Shown here: one piece after another, positions 56,040 through 64,000 of the stretch
Numbering within the stretch: position 1 is the stretch's first letter
Layout: each line of letters starts with the position of its first letter
NCBI RefSeq assembly: GCF_009856605.1
Contig: NZ_CP047242.1
Location: forward strand, 3,602,001-3,666,000
DNA from: Trichormus variabilis 0441
GTDB taxonomy: Bacteria > Cyanobacteriota > Cyanobacteriia > Cyanobacteriales > Nostocaceae
Reading direction: 5' to 3'
Length of the DNA stretch: 64,000 nucleotides
Notes under the pieces: generated by a model
Databases searched by the model: none
What the model saw: only the letters and a program-made list of their open reading frames with translations
Told to the model about the DNA's origin: nothing
Program-made: the position numbers and the translations under genes

Positions 56040-56756
56040 ATGGTGATGCTTTCCGCTACAAACCCCAAAATTCTTGTTGTAGATGACGATTTTGGAGTCC
56101 GTAACCTCATATATCGCTTTTTAAGTCGCAAATATCAAATAGAGTCTGCGGCTGACGGTAAAACAGCTTTGTCATTGTTTGAGCAATTCAACCCAGCCTT
56201 GGTGATTCTTGATTGGAATCTTCCCGATACTAGTGGCTATAGTCTTTGTCAAGAAATGCAGAGCCGTAATAACGTCTTGGTGATGATCTTGACTGGAAGA
56301 ACAGAGGAAGCTGACAAAATTAAAATCCTGGCGGCTGGTGCTGATGACTTCATTACTAAGCCATTTAGTTTGGCTGAAATTGAAGTTCGTGTCCAAGCTC
56401 TTTTAAGACGTATCCGCTCTATTAAACCTTCTCCTTCACAACGCTTGATCTTTAAGCAGCTAGCAATTAACCCAGAAGGAAGAGAAGTAACTCTGAACGA
56501 TAAACCTCTGAATCTCACCGCTTTGGAGTTTAATATTCTCCATTTCTTAGCTAGTCATCCTGGTCAAGCTTGGAGCCGTCCTCAATTGATTCAAAAAATT
56601 TGGGGTTGTGACTATGTAGGAGATGGACGGGTGGTTGATGTACACATCGGACAGCTACGTAAAAAGTTAGAATCTGATACCAGTATACCGGAGTTTATTA
56701 AAACTGTTCGCGGTTACGGTTATAAGTTTGAAATACCAGAATCTACACCAATTTAA
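56040..56756 (+). CDS. Orphan OmpR-family response regulator
   Basis: This 238-residue receiver plus winged-helix protein has a complete receiver: PKILVVDDDFG, LVILDWNLPD (phospho-Asp), VMILTGRTEE (Thr) and DFITKPFS (Lys). The DNA-binding domain is of OmpR/PhoB type (LTALEFNILHFLASHPGQAWSR, then VVDVHIGQLRKKLE, then FIKTVRGYGYKFE). No kinase gene is adjacent. The start is ATG 56040 (MVMLSATNP). A second ATG two codons on is possible. Confidence 0.9.
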   Translation: MVMLSATNPKILVVDDDFGVRNLIYRFLSRKYQIESAADGKTALSLFEQFNPALVILDWNLPDTSGYSLCQEMQSRNNVLVMILTGRTEEADKIKILAAGADDFITKPFSLAEIEVRVQALLRRIRSIKPSPSQRLIFKQLAINPEGREVTLNDKPLNLTALEFNILHFLASHPGQAWSRPQLIQKIWGCDYVGDGRVVDVHIGQLRKKLESDTSIPEFIKTVRGYGYKFEIPESTPI

Positions 56757-56902
56757 GCCAGGAAAACAAGAGTTTACCTGAATAAAAAAGTTCACTCACA
56801 CATTTCTATCAGGGTGTGGCTATTTATAATTTGACTGTTTATTTACATCTTCTTTTTTGATACTTGCAATCAGGGTCTTCTAGATAAAAAACATCCAAAA
56901 TG

Positions 56903-56970
56903 TAGAGTGCGTCAGTATGAATAATTTCTCGGCACAGCTAAGCTTTCTCTCACTGACGCGCCCTACTAAC
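56903..56970 (+). repeat. 68-bp inverted-end element, copy 1
   Basis: The ends TAGAGTGCGTCAGT and ACTGACGCGCCCTA are inverted copies. The whole 68 bp matches the reverse complement of 63835-63902 at most positions, including an inner AATAATTTC and CAGCTA. This is a small non-autonomous repeat, possibly a MITE. Confidence 0.7.
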
Positions 56971-56992
56971 TAAATCAGCAACGTATTCAAAA

Positions 56993-58081
56993 TTATTTTT
57001 CCAAACCTAACCTTTGACTAACCAACTCAGCCGCTAATACGATCGCCTCCTTCATACTAGTAGCATCAGCAATACCTTTACCGGCAATATCAAAAGCTGT
57101 TCCGTGGTCTGGGGAAGTACGGACAAAAGGTAAACCTATAGAAGTATTCACAGCCCGGTCAAATGCCATCAGTTTGACAGGAATTAAACCTTGGTCGTGG
57201 TACAGTGCCAGGTAGCCATCAGCAGAGTGCTGCACAACCCCATTACCATACCAAGCTTGACCAGGCTTAACCCACATCGTATCCGGGGGAATCGGCCCAT
57301 CTAGCTGGAAATTTGGGCGTTTTTGTCGTTCTGACTCTAACCAAGGAATTAACCAATCTAGTTCTTCTGTTCCCAGTTGTCCTTGTTCGCCACTGTGGGG
57401 ATTTAAACCAGCGATCGCAATTCTCCCACTAGTGATGCCAAAATCTTTCTCTAAACACTCCACCAACAAATCTAATTTTTGCGTCAGCAATGGCGGTGTT
57501 AGTGTATCCGCCACTTGACGTAAAGGTATATGGGTAGTTGCGAGTAAGGCTCTCAGTGTCCAACCAGTGTGAGGCGATCGCGCGACAAATAACATCCCAA
57601 AGCGATCAACACCAGACTTTTCAGCTAGCAGTTCCGTTTGTCCTGGGTAATTATAGCCTGCGGCTTTCCATGCAGATTTAGCTATGGGGCCAGTCACAAT
57701 TCCATCAAATTCACCCGCTAGGGTTTGGGCGATCGCATATTCCATATAAGTGAAACTGGCTGCACCACTAGCCGCGTTACCAGTTCCTACATTTATCTGT
57801 CCCGCAATTTCTTGATCAATAGTTACATCAATGATTTTTAATAAATTAGGATCAGCCAAAGGCGCTAAATTTTCAGTCAAGCTTAGTTGTTGATACGTCT
57901 TTATGAGTAAATTTTTATTACCTACTACAGTTAAGTCATAGTGATGACCGATTTCTAAATCAGCCAAAGCTTTTAAAATCACTTCTGTCCCGATTCCGCC
58001 AGGATCTCCCACTGTTAGAGCTAAACGTGGGCGATATTTTTCAGGTGTATTTACTGTCTGATTTTGATTTAATTGGTACAT
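56993..58081 (-). CDS. pdxA: 4-hydroxythreonine-4-phosphate dehydrogenase
   Basis: PdxA (362 residues) oxidises 4-phosphohydroxy-L-threonine in the DXP-dependent route to pyridoxal phosphate. Diagnostic stretches are [45 protein letters not shown] (metal-ligand His replaced locally by Gln as in TELLA), [19 protein letters not shown] and [14 protein letters not shown]. Metal and substrate residues in NPHSGE and YHDQG are present. The start at 58081 gives a 17-residue N-terminal extension. pdxJ is not adjacent. Confidence 0.93.
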   Translation of the reverse strand: MYQLNQNQTVNTPEKYRPRLALTVGDPGGIGTEVILKALADLEIGHHYDLTVVGNKNLLIKTYQQLSLTENLAPLADPNLLKIIDVTIDQEIAGQINVGTGNAASGAASFTYMEYAIAQTLAGEFDGIVTGPIAKSAWKAAGYNYPGQTELLAEKSGVDRFGMLFVARSPHTGWTLRALLATTHIPLRQVADTLTPPLLTQKLDLLVECLEKDFGITSGRIAIAGLNPHSGEQGQLGTEELDWLIPWLESERQKRPNFQLDGPIPPDTMWVKPGQAWYGNGVVQHSADGYLALYHDQGLIPVKLMAFDRAVNTSIGLPFVRTSPDHGTAFDIAGKGIADATSMKEAIVLAAELVSQRLGLEK

Positions 58082-58361
58082 ATAAGTACTTTAGAGAAGA
58101 ATTTTTTGCTTGATTCCATCTCCCAATAGTAGGGATTGACTATCAAACTAGTTTAAAATTGTTTACACAGGTCTAATCCAAATACAAGGGGCTAGGGATT
58201 AGAGGCTAGAAGAAGCAGGAGGGCAGAGAAGCAGATGAGGGAGAATGAACAAATTATCATTCAATACTCATTACTCAGCACTCATGAATTAGCACTTCTG
58301 ACTCCTGTGCCTGGATAAGACCAAAAAATCAAAATTTATTCGTCAAGGAGAATCACATTAA

Positions 58362-58466
58362 ATGAGCGGCGAACTTCTGAATGCAGCTTTGTTATCTTTC
58401 GGCTTAATCTTCGTAGGTTGGGCTTTGGGTGCTTTACTATTGAAAATCCAAGGCGCAGAAGAATAA
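58362..58466 (+). CDS. petM: Cytochrome b6f complex subunit VII (PetM)
   Basis: This 34-residue protein reads [20 protein letters not shown] and continues [14 protein letters not shown]. It is the single-span PetM subunit of cytochrome b6f. The sequence is nearly the family consensus. AAGGAG lies about 12 bases upstream of the ATG. It is monocistronic and lies upstream of ycf39. Confidence 0.96.
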   Translation: MSGELLNAALLSFGLIFVGWALGALLLKIQGAEE

Positions 58467-58730
58467 TTTATCCGTATTTGCCTGCTTTCAACAGATGAGA
58501 AACCTGAATCGCTCTGGCAAAATAGCGTGTCCGGGTATTCCTCCGAAAAAGCAGGCTACGGCAGTCCACCCAGCGCTTCATACCGCGTGTGTGGCTGCAT
58601 TCACCGGAAAACTTTGTTTTAGCGATTTTTTCAGTATCAATTCTGTTCCTTAAAAACCATTAATTTTTATTTACAGATATAATTCTGTTAAGATTCTTTT
58701 CATAAAAGTTTAAAATTTGTTACAACCCTC
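58467..58730. other. Intergenic region after petM with an unusual GC-rich segment
   Basis: The stretch 58480-58620 is noticeably GC-richer than its surroundings. It has inverted pairs GCCTGCTTT/AAAGCAGGC and GCAGTCCAC/GTGTGGCTGC. Its minus strand holds a 37-codon basic frame (MKRWVDCRSLLFRRNTRTRY), but this has no recognised homologue. It may be a structured RNA, a relic of coding DNA or a dispersed repeat. Confidence 0.35.
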
Positions 58731-59717
58731 ATGACATTATTAATAGTCGGTGCCACTGGCACCTTAGGAAGACAAGTGGCTCGTCGGGCGATCGATGAGG
58801 GATATAAAGTGCGTTGTCTTGTCAGAAGCCCTAAAAGAGCAGCTTTTTTAAAAGAATGGGGAGCCGAACTCGTCAGAGGAGATTTATGTCAACCCCAGAC
58901 TCTGGCAGAGGCGCTAGAAGGCGTAACAGCAGTAATTGATGCAGCTACTTCTCGCGCTACAGATTCGCTGACAATCAAGCAGGTGGACTGGGAAGGACAA
59001 ATAGCCCTGATCCAGGCAGCAAAGGCGGCGAGTGTAGAACGTTTTATATTCTTCTCTATTATTGATGCCGATAAATATCCAGAAGTCCCACTGATGGAAA
59101 TTAAACGGTGTACAGAATTATTTTTAGCTGAATCTGGGATAAATTACACTGTTCTGCGCTTGGCTGGCTTCATGCAGGGGTTAATCGGTCAGTATGGCAT
59201 CCCCATTTTAGAAGGGCAACCTGTGTGGGTAACTGGCGCATCTTCCCCAGTCGCCTATATGGATACTTTAGACATTGCTAAATTTGCTGTGCGGGCGTTG
59301 AGTGTGCCAGAAACAGAAAAACAAGCTTTTCCTGTAGTGGGTACTCGTGCCTGGAGTGCCGAAGAAATCATTAACTTATGTGAACGCTTATCTGGCAAAG
59401 AGGCTAAAGTTAGACGAATGCCCATCAACCTACTACGAGCTGTGCGCGGTCTGGCTAAGTTCTTTCAGTGGGGATGGAATATAGCCGACAGACTGGCATT
59501 TACCGAAGTTTTGGCTAGTGGTAGACCGCTAAATGCTTCAATGGACGAAGTTTACACAGTCTTTGGGTTAGAGAAAGAACAAAGTACTACTTTAGAAAGC
59601 TATTTACAAGAGTATTTCAGCCGGATTCTGAAAAAGCTCAAACAGTTAGATTACGAGAAAACTAAAACTAAAAAGCAGAAAGACAAAAAAACTCCCTTTA
59701 AAAAAGTCAATAGTTAA
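58731..59717 (+). CDS. ycf39: Ycf39 (NmrA-like, atypical SDR; photosystem II assembly)
   Basis: This 328-residue NAD(P)-binding protein has LIVGATGTLGRQVARRAIDEG at the N-terminus, VRGDLCQPQTLAEAL and the motif YTVLRLAGFMQGLIGQYGIPI. It matches Ycf39 of cyanobacteria and red algal plastids. In Synechocystis, Ycf39 with high-light-inducible proteins supports delivery of chlorophyll to newly made D1. The atypical SDR active site (no YxxxK) fits a binding role. The C-terminus has a lysine-rich tail (KTKTKKQKDKKTPFKK). Confidence 0.9.
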   Translation: MTLLIVGATGTLGRQVARRAIDEGYKVRCLVRSPKRAAFLKEWGAELVRGDLCQPQTLAEALEGVTAVIDAATSRATDSLTIKQVDWEGQIALIQAAKAASVERFIFFSIIDADKYPEVPLMEIKRCTELFLAESGINYTVLRLAGFMQGLIGQYGIPILEGQPVWVTGASSPVAYMDTLDIAKFAVRALSVPETEKQAFPVVGTRAWSAEEIINLCERLSGKEAKVRRMPINLLRAVRGLAKFFQWGWNIADRLAFTEVLASGRPLNASMDEVYTVFGLEKEQSTTLESYLQEYFSRILKKLKQLDYEKTKTKKQKDKKTPFKKVNS

Positions 59718-59855
59718 TAGTCGCCAGTCAACAGTCAGTAATCAACAGTTTTTTACCATAGAGTATAGACTTTTGATGCCAAACTAATGACTGGTGATCC
59801 AAAATGTGTAACGATTACAAAAGACAAAGCGTCGCTTAAACTTGGATATTTGAGT

Positions 59856-60773
59856 GTGCCGAAAGTAGGCATTATATACAACGACATTAAACCGGTAGCC
59901 GGTCGTGTTGCTATCGAGTTAAAAGATAAGCTAACCACAGCCGGTTGGGATGTATCTATCACATCTAGTATCGGTGGCATATTGGGCTACTCTAATCCCG
60001 AAAGCCCTGTGTGCCACACACCAATTGACGGTTTGACACCCCCTGGTTTTGATTCAGAGATGAAGTTTGCCATAGTGCTGGGGGGCGATGGTACTGTTTT
60101 AGCCGCATCGCGTCAGGTAGCGCCTTGCGGTATCCCGATTTTGGCCATCAATACCGGACACATGGGGTTCCTAACGGAAACTTACCTAAATCAATTACCC
60201 CAAGCTATAGATCAGGCGATCGCCGGTGAGTATGAAATCGAAGAACGAGCCATGCTCACAGTCAAAGTGCTACGAGGAGAATCAGTACTTTGGGAGGCTC
60301 TATGCTTGAACGAAATGGTTTTGCATCGTGAACCATTAACGTCAATGTGTCATTTTGAGATTGCTGTAGGTCGTCATGCGCCAGTTGATATTGCCGCAGA
60401 TGGGGTAATTGTTTCTACGCCTACAGGCTCCACCGCTTACTCTTTAAGCGCAGGTGGGCCAGTTGTCACCCCCGGCGTACCCGCATTGCAGCTCGTTCCT
60501 ATTTGTCCCCATTCTTTGGCTTCTAGGGCTTTGGTATTTCCCGATACTGAACCAGTCAATATTTACCCGGTGAACATTCCCCGGTTGGTGATGGTAGTCG
60601 ATGGCAACGGGGGATGCTATATTTTTCCCGAAGATAGAGTATATCTGGAGCGCTCGCCATACAGTGTCAAATTTATTCGCCTCCAACCACCAGAATTTTT
60701 CCGTATTTTGCGAGAAAAACTGGGTTGGGGTCTACCGCATATCGCCAAACCAACTTCAGTAGAATTACCTTAG
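59856..60773 (+). CDS. nadK: NAD kinase
   Basis: NAD kinase phosphorylates NAD to NADP. The GGDGT motif ([20 protein letters not shown]), [19 protein letters not shown] and [21 protein letters not shown] are all present. The open frame begins at ATG 59787. A GTG at 59856 gives [13 protein letters not shown] and a 305-residue protein, the same length and start as cyanobacterial orthologues. The upstream 23 codons overlap heptamer-like repeats, so the GTG is preferred. It is the second type of cyanobacterial NAD kinase with the long C-terminal [15 protein letters not shown] end. Same strand as ycf39. Confidence 0.93.
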   Translation: MPKVGIIYNDIKPVAGRVAIELKDKLTTAGWDVSITSSIGGILGYSNPESPVCHTPIDGLTPPGFDSEMKFAIVLGGDGTVLAASRQVAPCGIPILAINTGHMGFLTETYLNQLPQAIDQAIAGEYEIEERAMLTVKVLRGESVLWEALCLNEMVLHREPLTSMCHFEIAVGRHAPVDIAADGVIVSTPTGSTAYSLSAGGPVVTPGVPALQLVPICPHSLASRALVFPDTEPVNIYPVNIPRLVMVVDGNGGCYIFPEDRVYLERSPYSVKFIRLQPPEFFRILREKLGWGLPHIAKPTSVELP

Positions 60774-60855
60774 TCAATAGTCAATAGTTATTCCCCTTTC
60801 CCCCACTCCCCATTTATTGCCTATACAATTAAACATCCTAATATCCCCAAATCTT

Positions 60856-61542
60856 ATGATAGCTACTCATAGCCCCTGTGTTTTGGTGATCGAAACTGAT
60901 GATAGCCTAGCGAATCAACTGTCTTTTGATTTACAAGAAGCTGGCTATGATGCTATTTTGGCGAGCGATGCGACTACTGGGTTACAATACTGTCGCGATC
61001 GCCAGCCTGCTTTAGTTGTATTGGACAGAATGCTGGCGGGTGAATCTGGTCTTTCTTTGTGCAAAAATCTCAGGAATACCGGAGTGCGATCGCCAGTATT
61101 AGTTTTAATGGCTAGGGACACAGTTGATGATCGGGTTGCTTGTCTAGAAGCAGGGGCTGATGATTATATTCTTAAACCTTATCGCCCAGAAGATTTTTTA
61201 AGACTGATTCGCCTCTACTTGAAACCAGATGTCGATACCACAGAACAGTTACGCTTTGGTGATTTGATTTTAGACCTAGCTAATCGCCGCGCTGTTTACA
61301 GTGGACGAAATGTCGAGTTAACAATGAAAGAATTTGAACTTTTAAAATACTTAATGGAACATCCCCGTGAAGTATTAACCCGCGAACAAATTCTCGAAAA
61401 CGTCTGGGGTTACGATTTTATGGGTGAATCTAATGTTATAGAAGTGTATATTCGCTACTTACGCTTAAAAATTGAGGATGAAGGTCAAAAGCGTCTAATT
61501 CAAACGGTGCGAGGCGTTGGTTACGTCCTTAGAGAGTCCTAA
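60856..61542 (+). CDS. nblR: NblR response regulator (non-canonical receiver)
   Basis: This 228-residue OmpR-type regulator (start ATG 60856, MIATHSPCVLVIETDDS) retains the Asp in LVVLDRMLAG and the Lys in YILKPYRP. The acidic pair is ET rather than DD, and the switch Thr is Met (VLVLMARDT). These departures match NblR, which works without phosphorylation and drives nblA expression and phycobilisome breakdown under starvation. The winged helix is intact (LTMKEFELLKYLMEHPREVLTRE, then VRGVGYVLRES). The longest frame starts at TTG 60817. Confidence 0.85.
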   Translation: MIATHSPCVLVIETDDSLANQLSFDLQEAGYDAILASDATTGLQYCRDRQPALVVLDRMLAGESGLSLCKNLRNTGVRSPVLVLMARDTVDDRVACLEAGADDYILKPYRPEDFLRLIRLYLKPDVDTTEQLRFGDLILDLANRRAVYSGRNVELTMKEFELLKYLMEHPREVLTREQILENVWGYDFMGESNVIEVYIRYLRLKIEDEGQKRLIQTVRGVGYVLRES

Positions 61543-61913
61543 AAATTTAACTTCGTAGTAATGCAAATTACATTCTATAATTAAGCACTCCCACTCTCTC
61601 ACAGGTGGGATATTTGCTTTATGGCAGGTTATACCAATTCAACTAATGATTGCAACACATCTTTGGATGAAGAAGACGCGATTAATCGCGTCTCTACGGA
61701 TGGTTATTTGTCGCATTCTTTTTTCAAATTGGTATTACATCCAAATTTATATGGTTTGTCAACCATCAACTGTCAACACGAAAAGATATGCAGGTCAAAA
61801 CAAGGGCAGCTTAACCAGTCTCCTCAAGGTGCTAGAAAACATAACCGATAACCGTGGGCTTTTTCGTTTAATTTCTGTAAAATCGAAGTCTAAATTACAA
61901 AATTAAAAATTGT
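61543..61913. other. 371-bp intergenic region after nblR
   Basis: It contains a weak hairpin TCCCAC/GTGGGA at about 61590-61611 (possible nblR terminator), the palindrome copy at 61674-61693, and heptamer-like CAACTGT/CAACACG units. Overlapping open frames of 76-86 codons cross the palindrome and show no family features. Confidence 0.5.
61674..61693. repeat. Copy 3 of the 20-bp palindrome AGACGCGATTAATCGCGTCT
   Basis: It is identical to 43472-43491. It lies between nblR and the DUF192 gene and is flanked by GA- and CT-rich sequence that extends the inverted repeat by a few bases. Confidence 0.75.
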
Positions 61914-62435
61914 ATGATGCGTTGGTTAAGTTTAATTCCGATGTTATTGAGTATTCTACTGATGGCTTGTTCTTCACAAAACACAGCCGAAACACCTACA
62001 GATACTGCTAGTCCTCCGCCTGCACTAGTAGTGAATTCTGGACAAACGCTACCAATTTCAGCTAAAGCAACTGTTCCCAATGGCACAACTATTGAATTAG
62101 AAGTGGCAAAAACACAAGAACAGCAGCAAATGGGACTGATGTATCGGCCAGCTTTACCAGATAACAGGGGAATGCTGTTTTCTTTTCCTTCTCCACAACC
62201 AGCTAGATTTTGGATGAAGAATGTACCGGTTGCTTTAGATATGGTGTTTTTGCAAAAGGGCGTAGTCAAGTATATTCAGGCTGCTGCACCTCCTTGCCTT
62301 AGTGAGCCTTGTCCTACATATGGCCCTGACGTACTTATTGATGCAGTCATAGAGTTACGTGCAGGCAGGGCAGCTGAGTTAAATTTGCAGCCAGGCAATA
62401 GTATCAAAATTGAGTTTTTAAATAACCGTAATTAA
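61914..62435 (+). CDS. DUF192 lipoprotein
   Basis: This 173-residue protein has a lipoprotein signal peptide with a lipobox (LLSILLMACSS, Cys at about 19). A Thr/Pro-rich linker leads to a DUF192 domain: IELEVAKTQEQQQMGLMYRPALPDNRGMLFSFP, then RFWMKNVPVALDMVFLQKG, and a C-terminal segment VIELRAGRAAELNLQPGNSI. The two cysteines in APPCLSEPCPTYG may bind metal or form a disulfide. DUF192 proteins are widespread and of uncertain role. Start ATG 61914, with a second ATG directly following. Confidence 0.88.
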   Translation: MMRWLSLIPMLLSILLMACSSQNTAETPTDTASPPPALVVNSGQTLPISAKATVPNGTTIELEVAKTQEQQQMGLMYRPALPDNRGMLFSFPSPQPARFWMKNVPVALDMVFLQKGVVKYIQAAAPPCLSEPCPTYGPDVLIDAVIELRAGRAAELNLQPGNSIKIEFLNNRN

Positions 62436-62974
62436 AAGTGTTAAATCTCTCAATGGCTTGTATTCCAAGGTAAACCTGATTTTTACTTCATGATCTTTGC
62501 GTAAAAAAAACATCAAGTATACGTAAAAAGCAAATTCTGCGGTTACTATTTAGTATGATGTCAAACACAACGAAATCTATACACTCTCAAGTGCGATCGC
62601 AGCCGAGAGAAACTTTATGCAAAAAATCTTTCTTTTGGCATAAGTGTAACTAGTTGTTTGTAAGGCAGTATTAGCTATGGAATCTTTGCTACTAAAAGTG
62701 TATCTAGGTGACACACTAAAGTAAAAAAAGATAAAACCTATTTGACCAGAACAACTAACAGCTGGAAAATAAAGCATCTAGATGAAATGACGGCTAAGAT
62801 TAGCTATAATTCTCTAGTTTTCATTAAAAAATAGCTGTGTTTGCAGAATTTAAAAAATTGCTCTAGTGATTATCCGGTCATCGTATATTCACGGGTGAAG
62901 TGATATTTGCAAAGTATAGGGAAAAGGGAAAACACTAAATGACGATTCAGACTAAACAAGGAGGTGAGTTACAG
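62436..62974. other. 539-bp intergenic region
   Basis: AT-rich, with TA-rich clusters and no supported gene, repeat or terminator beyond short A/T runs. The right end contains the AGGAGGTGA ribosome site for the next gene (62958-62966). Confidence 0.4.
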
Positions 62975-63166
62975 ATGTCACCATCTACTTATTCAAGACT
63001 AATTCATTTTCTACAGGAAGATTTAGCAATTTCTGCGGCATCTTTGGCTGTGGCACTACGCCATCGAGAACAAGATCCAGGGCCTTTGCCTATGATTCTT
63101 TGGCAGTACGGTTTAATTAGCTTAGAACAGTTAGAAAAAATTTATGATTGGTTAGAAACAGCGTAA
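62975..63166 (+). CDS. DUF2949 small protein
   Basis: This 63-residue cyanobacterial protein reads MSPSTYSRLIHFLQEDLAIS, then AASLAVALRHREQDPGPLPM, then ILWQYGLISLEQLEKIYDWL. It matches DUF2949, of unknown function. The open frame reaches to ATG 62939, but AGGAGGTGA lies 9 bases before ATG 62975. That start gives the usual family length, so it is chosen. A strong terminator follows at 63287. Confidence 0.8.
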   Translation: MSPSTYSRLIHFLQEDLAISAASLAVALRHREQDPGPLPMILWQYGLISLEQLEKIYDWLETA

Positions 63167-63286
63167 GCTATGAAGTTCTCGTTTAGGAGAATTAAGGTAT
63201 GTTACACCCACTCTGTCTTGTACCAAGACTGAGACACAAAAAGTTGGCTCCCGTCAGTTCTACTCATTTAAATACAAGCAAACTAG

Positions 63287-63320
63287 AAGAGCGAGTTGGA
63301 TGATTAACTCGCTCTTTTAA
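63287..63320 (+). terminator. Intrinsic terminator downstream of the DUF2949 gene
   Basis: AAGAGCGAGTT (63287-63297) pairs with AACTCGCTCTT (63306-63316), followed by a short T-run. It stands 120 bp after the stop codon. Confidence 0.75.
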
Positions 63321-63418
63321 TTTAGCTTTCATGAACTTTTTACATCATGACAGAGAAAAAAGGAACTAGAGAGAATTATTTCCTACCCAATACCCAATCC
63401 CCATTACCCCAATCCTTT

Positions 63419-63697
63419 TTAATCAGGAGTTGCAACTTGCTGATCATGATGGTTGATTGACCAACGATGTTCTACTGATAGGGAAGAACCTAGACAAGAG
63501 TTTTCTAAGTGTTTTTGCTGGGCTGCTGCTTTTCTTAGTGTAATAATTAATTGATTTACTTGATGCCGCAAATCAGGGTTTTTACTGACTGCTGACATAG
63601 TTTGTCTTTCTAATAATTGGAGTATGAGTTCATAATGGATGGGTGAGGGTAGGGGAATTTGCTCCATGTAGTCAATTGGTGATGTTAAATTAAGCAT
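63419..63697 (-). CDS. Small cyanobacterial protein, probable DUF5340
   Basis: This 92-residue protein contains MEQIPLPSPIHYELILQLLERQTMSAVSKNPDLRHQVNQLIITLRKAAAQQKHLE, the pattern I associate with DUF5340, small helical proteins known only from cyanobacteria. The C-terminal 25 residues are divergent. The start is ATG 63697. Function is unknown. Confidence 0.65.
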   Translation of the reverse strand: MLNLTSPIDYMEQIPLPSPIHYELILQLLERQTMSAVSKNPDLRHQVNQLIITLRKAAAQQKHLENSCLGSSLSVEHRWSINHHDQQVATPD

Positions 63698-64000
63698 TTT
63701 GTGATGCTTAGTAGTTGTATGTTATTAAGTTAATTTTTACACAATAAATAAATATTAACTATATTTTTTGATATTTAAATAGCTTTATAAAGTTTATTAG
63801 GGAACACCAAAGAATAAATTATTCCAAATTTACGGTTAGTAGGGTGCGTCAGTGCAAGAAAACCTAGCTGTACCAGGAAATTATTCATGCTGACGCACCC
63901 TACATATTAGACATTAGATAATGGAATTAAAACACTCAGAAGTGTAGGTACTGGCAAGTACACCATCCGCTAGAATTGCGGTACCTACTTTTCTGGTCGT
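63698..64000. other. Right-edge intergenic DNA
   Basis: It contains the second 68-bp element at 63835-63902. No coding sequence is supported before the window ends. Confidence 0.45.
63835..63902 (-). repeat. 68-bp inverted-end element, copy 2
   Basis: Ends TAGGGTGCGTCAGT and GCTGACGCACCCTA are inverted. The reverse complement of this segment aligns along its full length with 56903-56970, in opposite orientation. Confidence 0.7.

Noticed and set aside
58520..58600. GC-rich stretch after petM as an SRP RNA or tmRNA
   Set aside because: It lacks the conserved GGUCAGGUCCGGAAGGAAGCAGCC-type core of SRP RNA and any tmRNA tag frame.
61558..61571. GTA-N8-TAC sequence resembling an NtcA site after nblR
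   Set aside because: The only -10-like TATAAT is 4 bases away instead of the roughly 22 expected for class II NtcA promoters, and no gene starts within 300 bp in a suitable position.
61621..61906. Overlapping 76- and 86-codon frames after nblR
   Set aside because: They read through the 20-bp palindrome and heptamer-like repeats and have no family features or good ribosome site.

Overview
The window comes from a filamentous cyanobacterium of the Nostoc/Anabaena group. It encodes cyanobacterium-specific proteins (PetM, Ycf39, RpaB, NblR, NblB, a CCB2/CCB4-type cytochrome b6f factor and several cyanobacterial DUF families). It is dense in the GCGATCGC (HIP1) octamer, has heptamer tandem repeats of the AGTTGTC type between genes, and carries a SpeY-type homospermidine enzyme. 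From memory, the order sigB2 - cobO - speY - dps - carB - sigD - nblB - rpaB - radA resembles one neighbourhood of Anabaena sp. PCC 7120. I could not run a comparison. No rRNA, tRNA or CRISPR array was seen.

Layout. 1-8.5 kb: a partial membrane protein, a peptidoglycan-binding repeat protein, a ClpP-fold SDH-type protease, Uma2 nucleases (one broken), radA and rpaB divergent from each other, a CCB factor and a DUF456 membrane protein. 8.5-12.4 kb: a patchwork of decayed mobile genes around a secreted beta-helix protein that has a long hairpin-rich leader, closed by a duplicated scrap of the DUF456 gene. 12.4-20 kb: two PEP-CTERM surface proteins, a calpain-like protease with PPC domains, and an intact IS1182-type element inserted in a palindrome. 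20-33.8 kb: housekeeping and stress genes (nblB, CBS, NUDIX, DUF760, sigD, carB, dps, an SDR, speY, cobO). 34.1-41.9 kb: an accessory segment bounded by an IS5-type transposase relic and a glycogen phosphorylase 3' relic. It holds two P-type ATPases, a lone PstB and a DUF5132 protein. 42-53 kb: sigB2, a HerA-like ATPase, a GST, a fasciclin protein, YqaE, SUI1, trpB, two CAP proteins, an RNase D-like exonuclease and a cysteine-free rhodanese. 53-64 kb: an HTH-NACHT NTPase, an orphan response regulator, pdxA, petM, ycf39, NAD kinase, nblR and small cyanobacterial proteins.

The most unusual point is the first P-type ATPase (34552-37296). Its reading frame is intact and its transmembrane cation-site motifs are kept, but the phosphorylated Asp of DKTGT is Gly and the TGES motif is TGAA. 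It therefore looks like a preserved pseudo-pump, next to an intact MgtA-type pump. The HTH-NACHT protein is the best candidate for a defence or signalling gene. Functionally, nblB and nblR (phycobilisome turnover), rpaB (light stress), two group 2 sigma factors and a three-histidine Dps give the window a strong stress-acclimation content.

Many start codons were moved inward from the longest open frame where an ATG, a Shine-Dalgarno site or family length argued for it. The reason is given in each entry.
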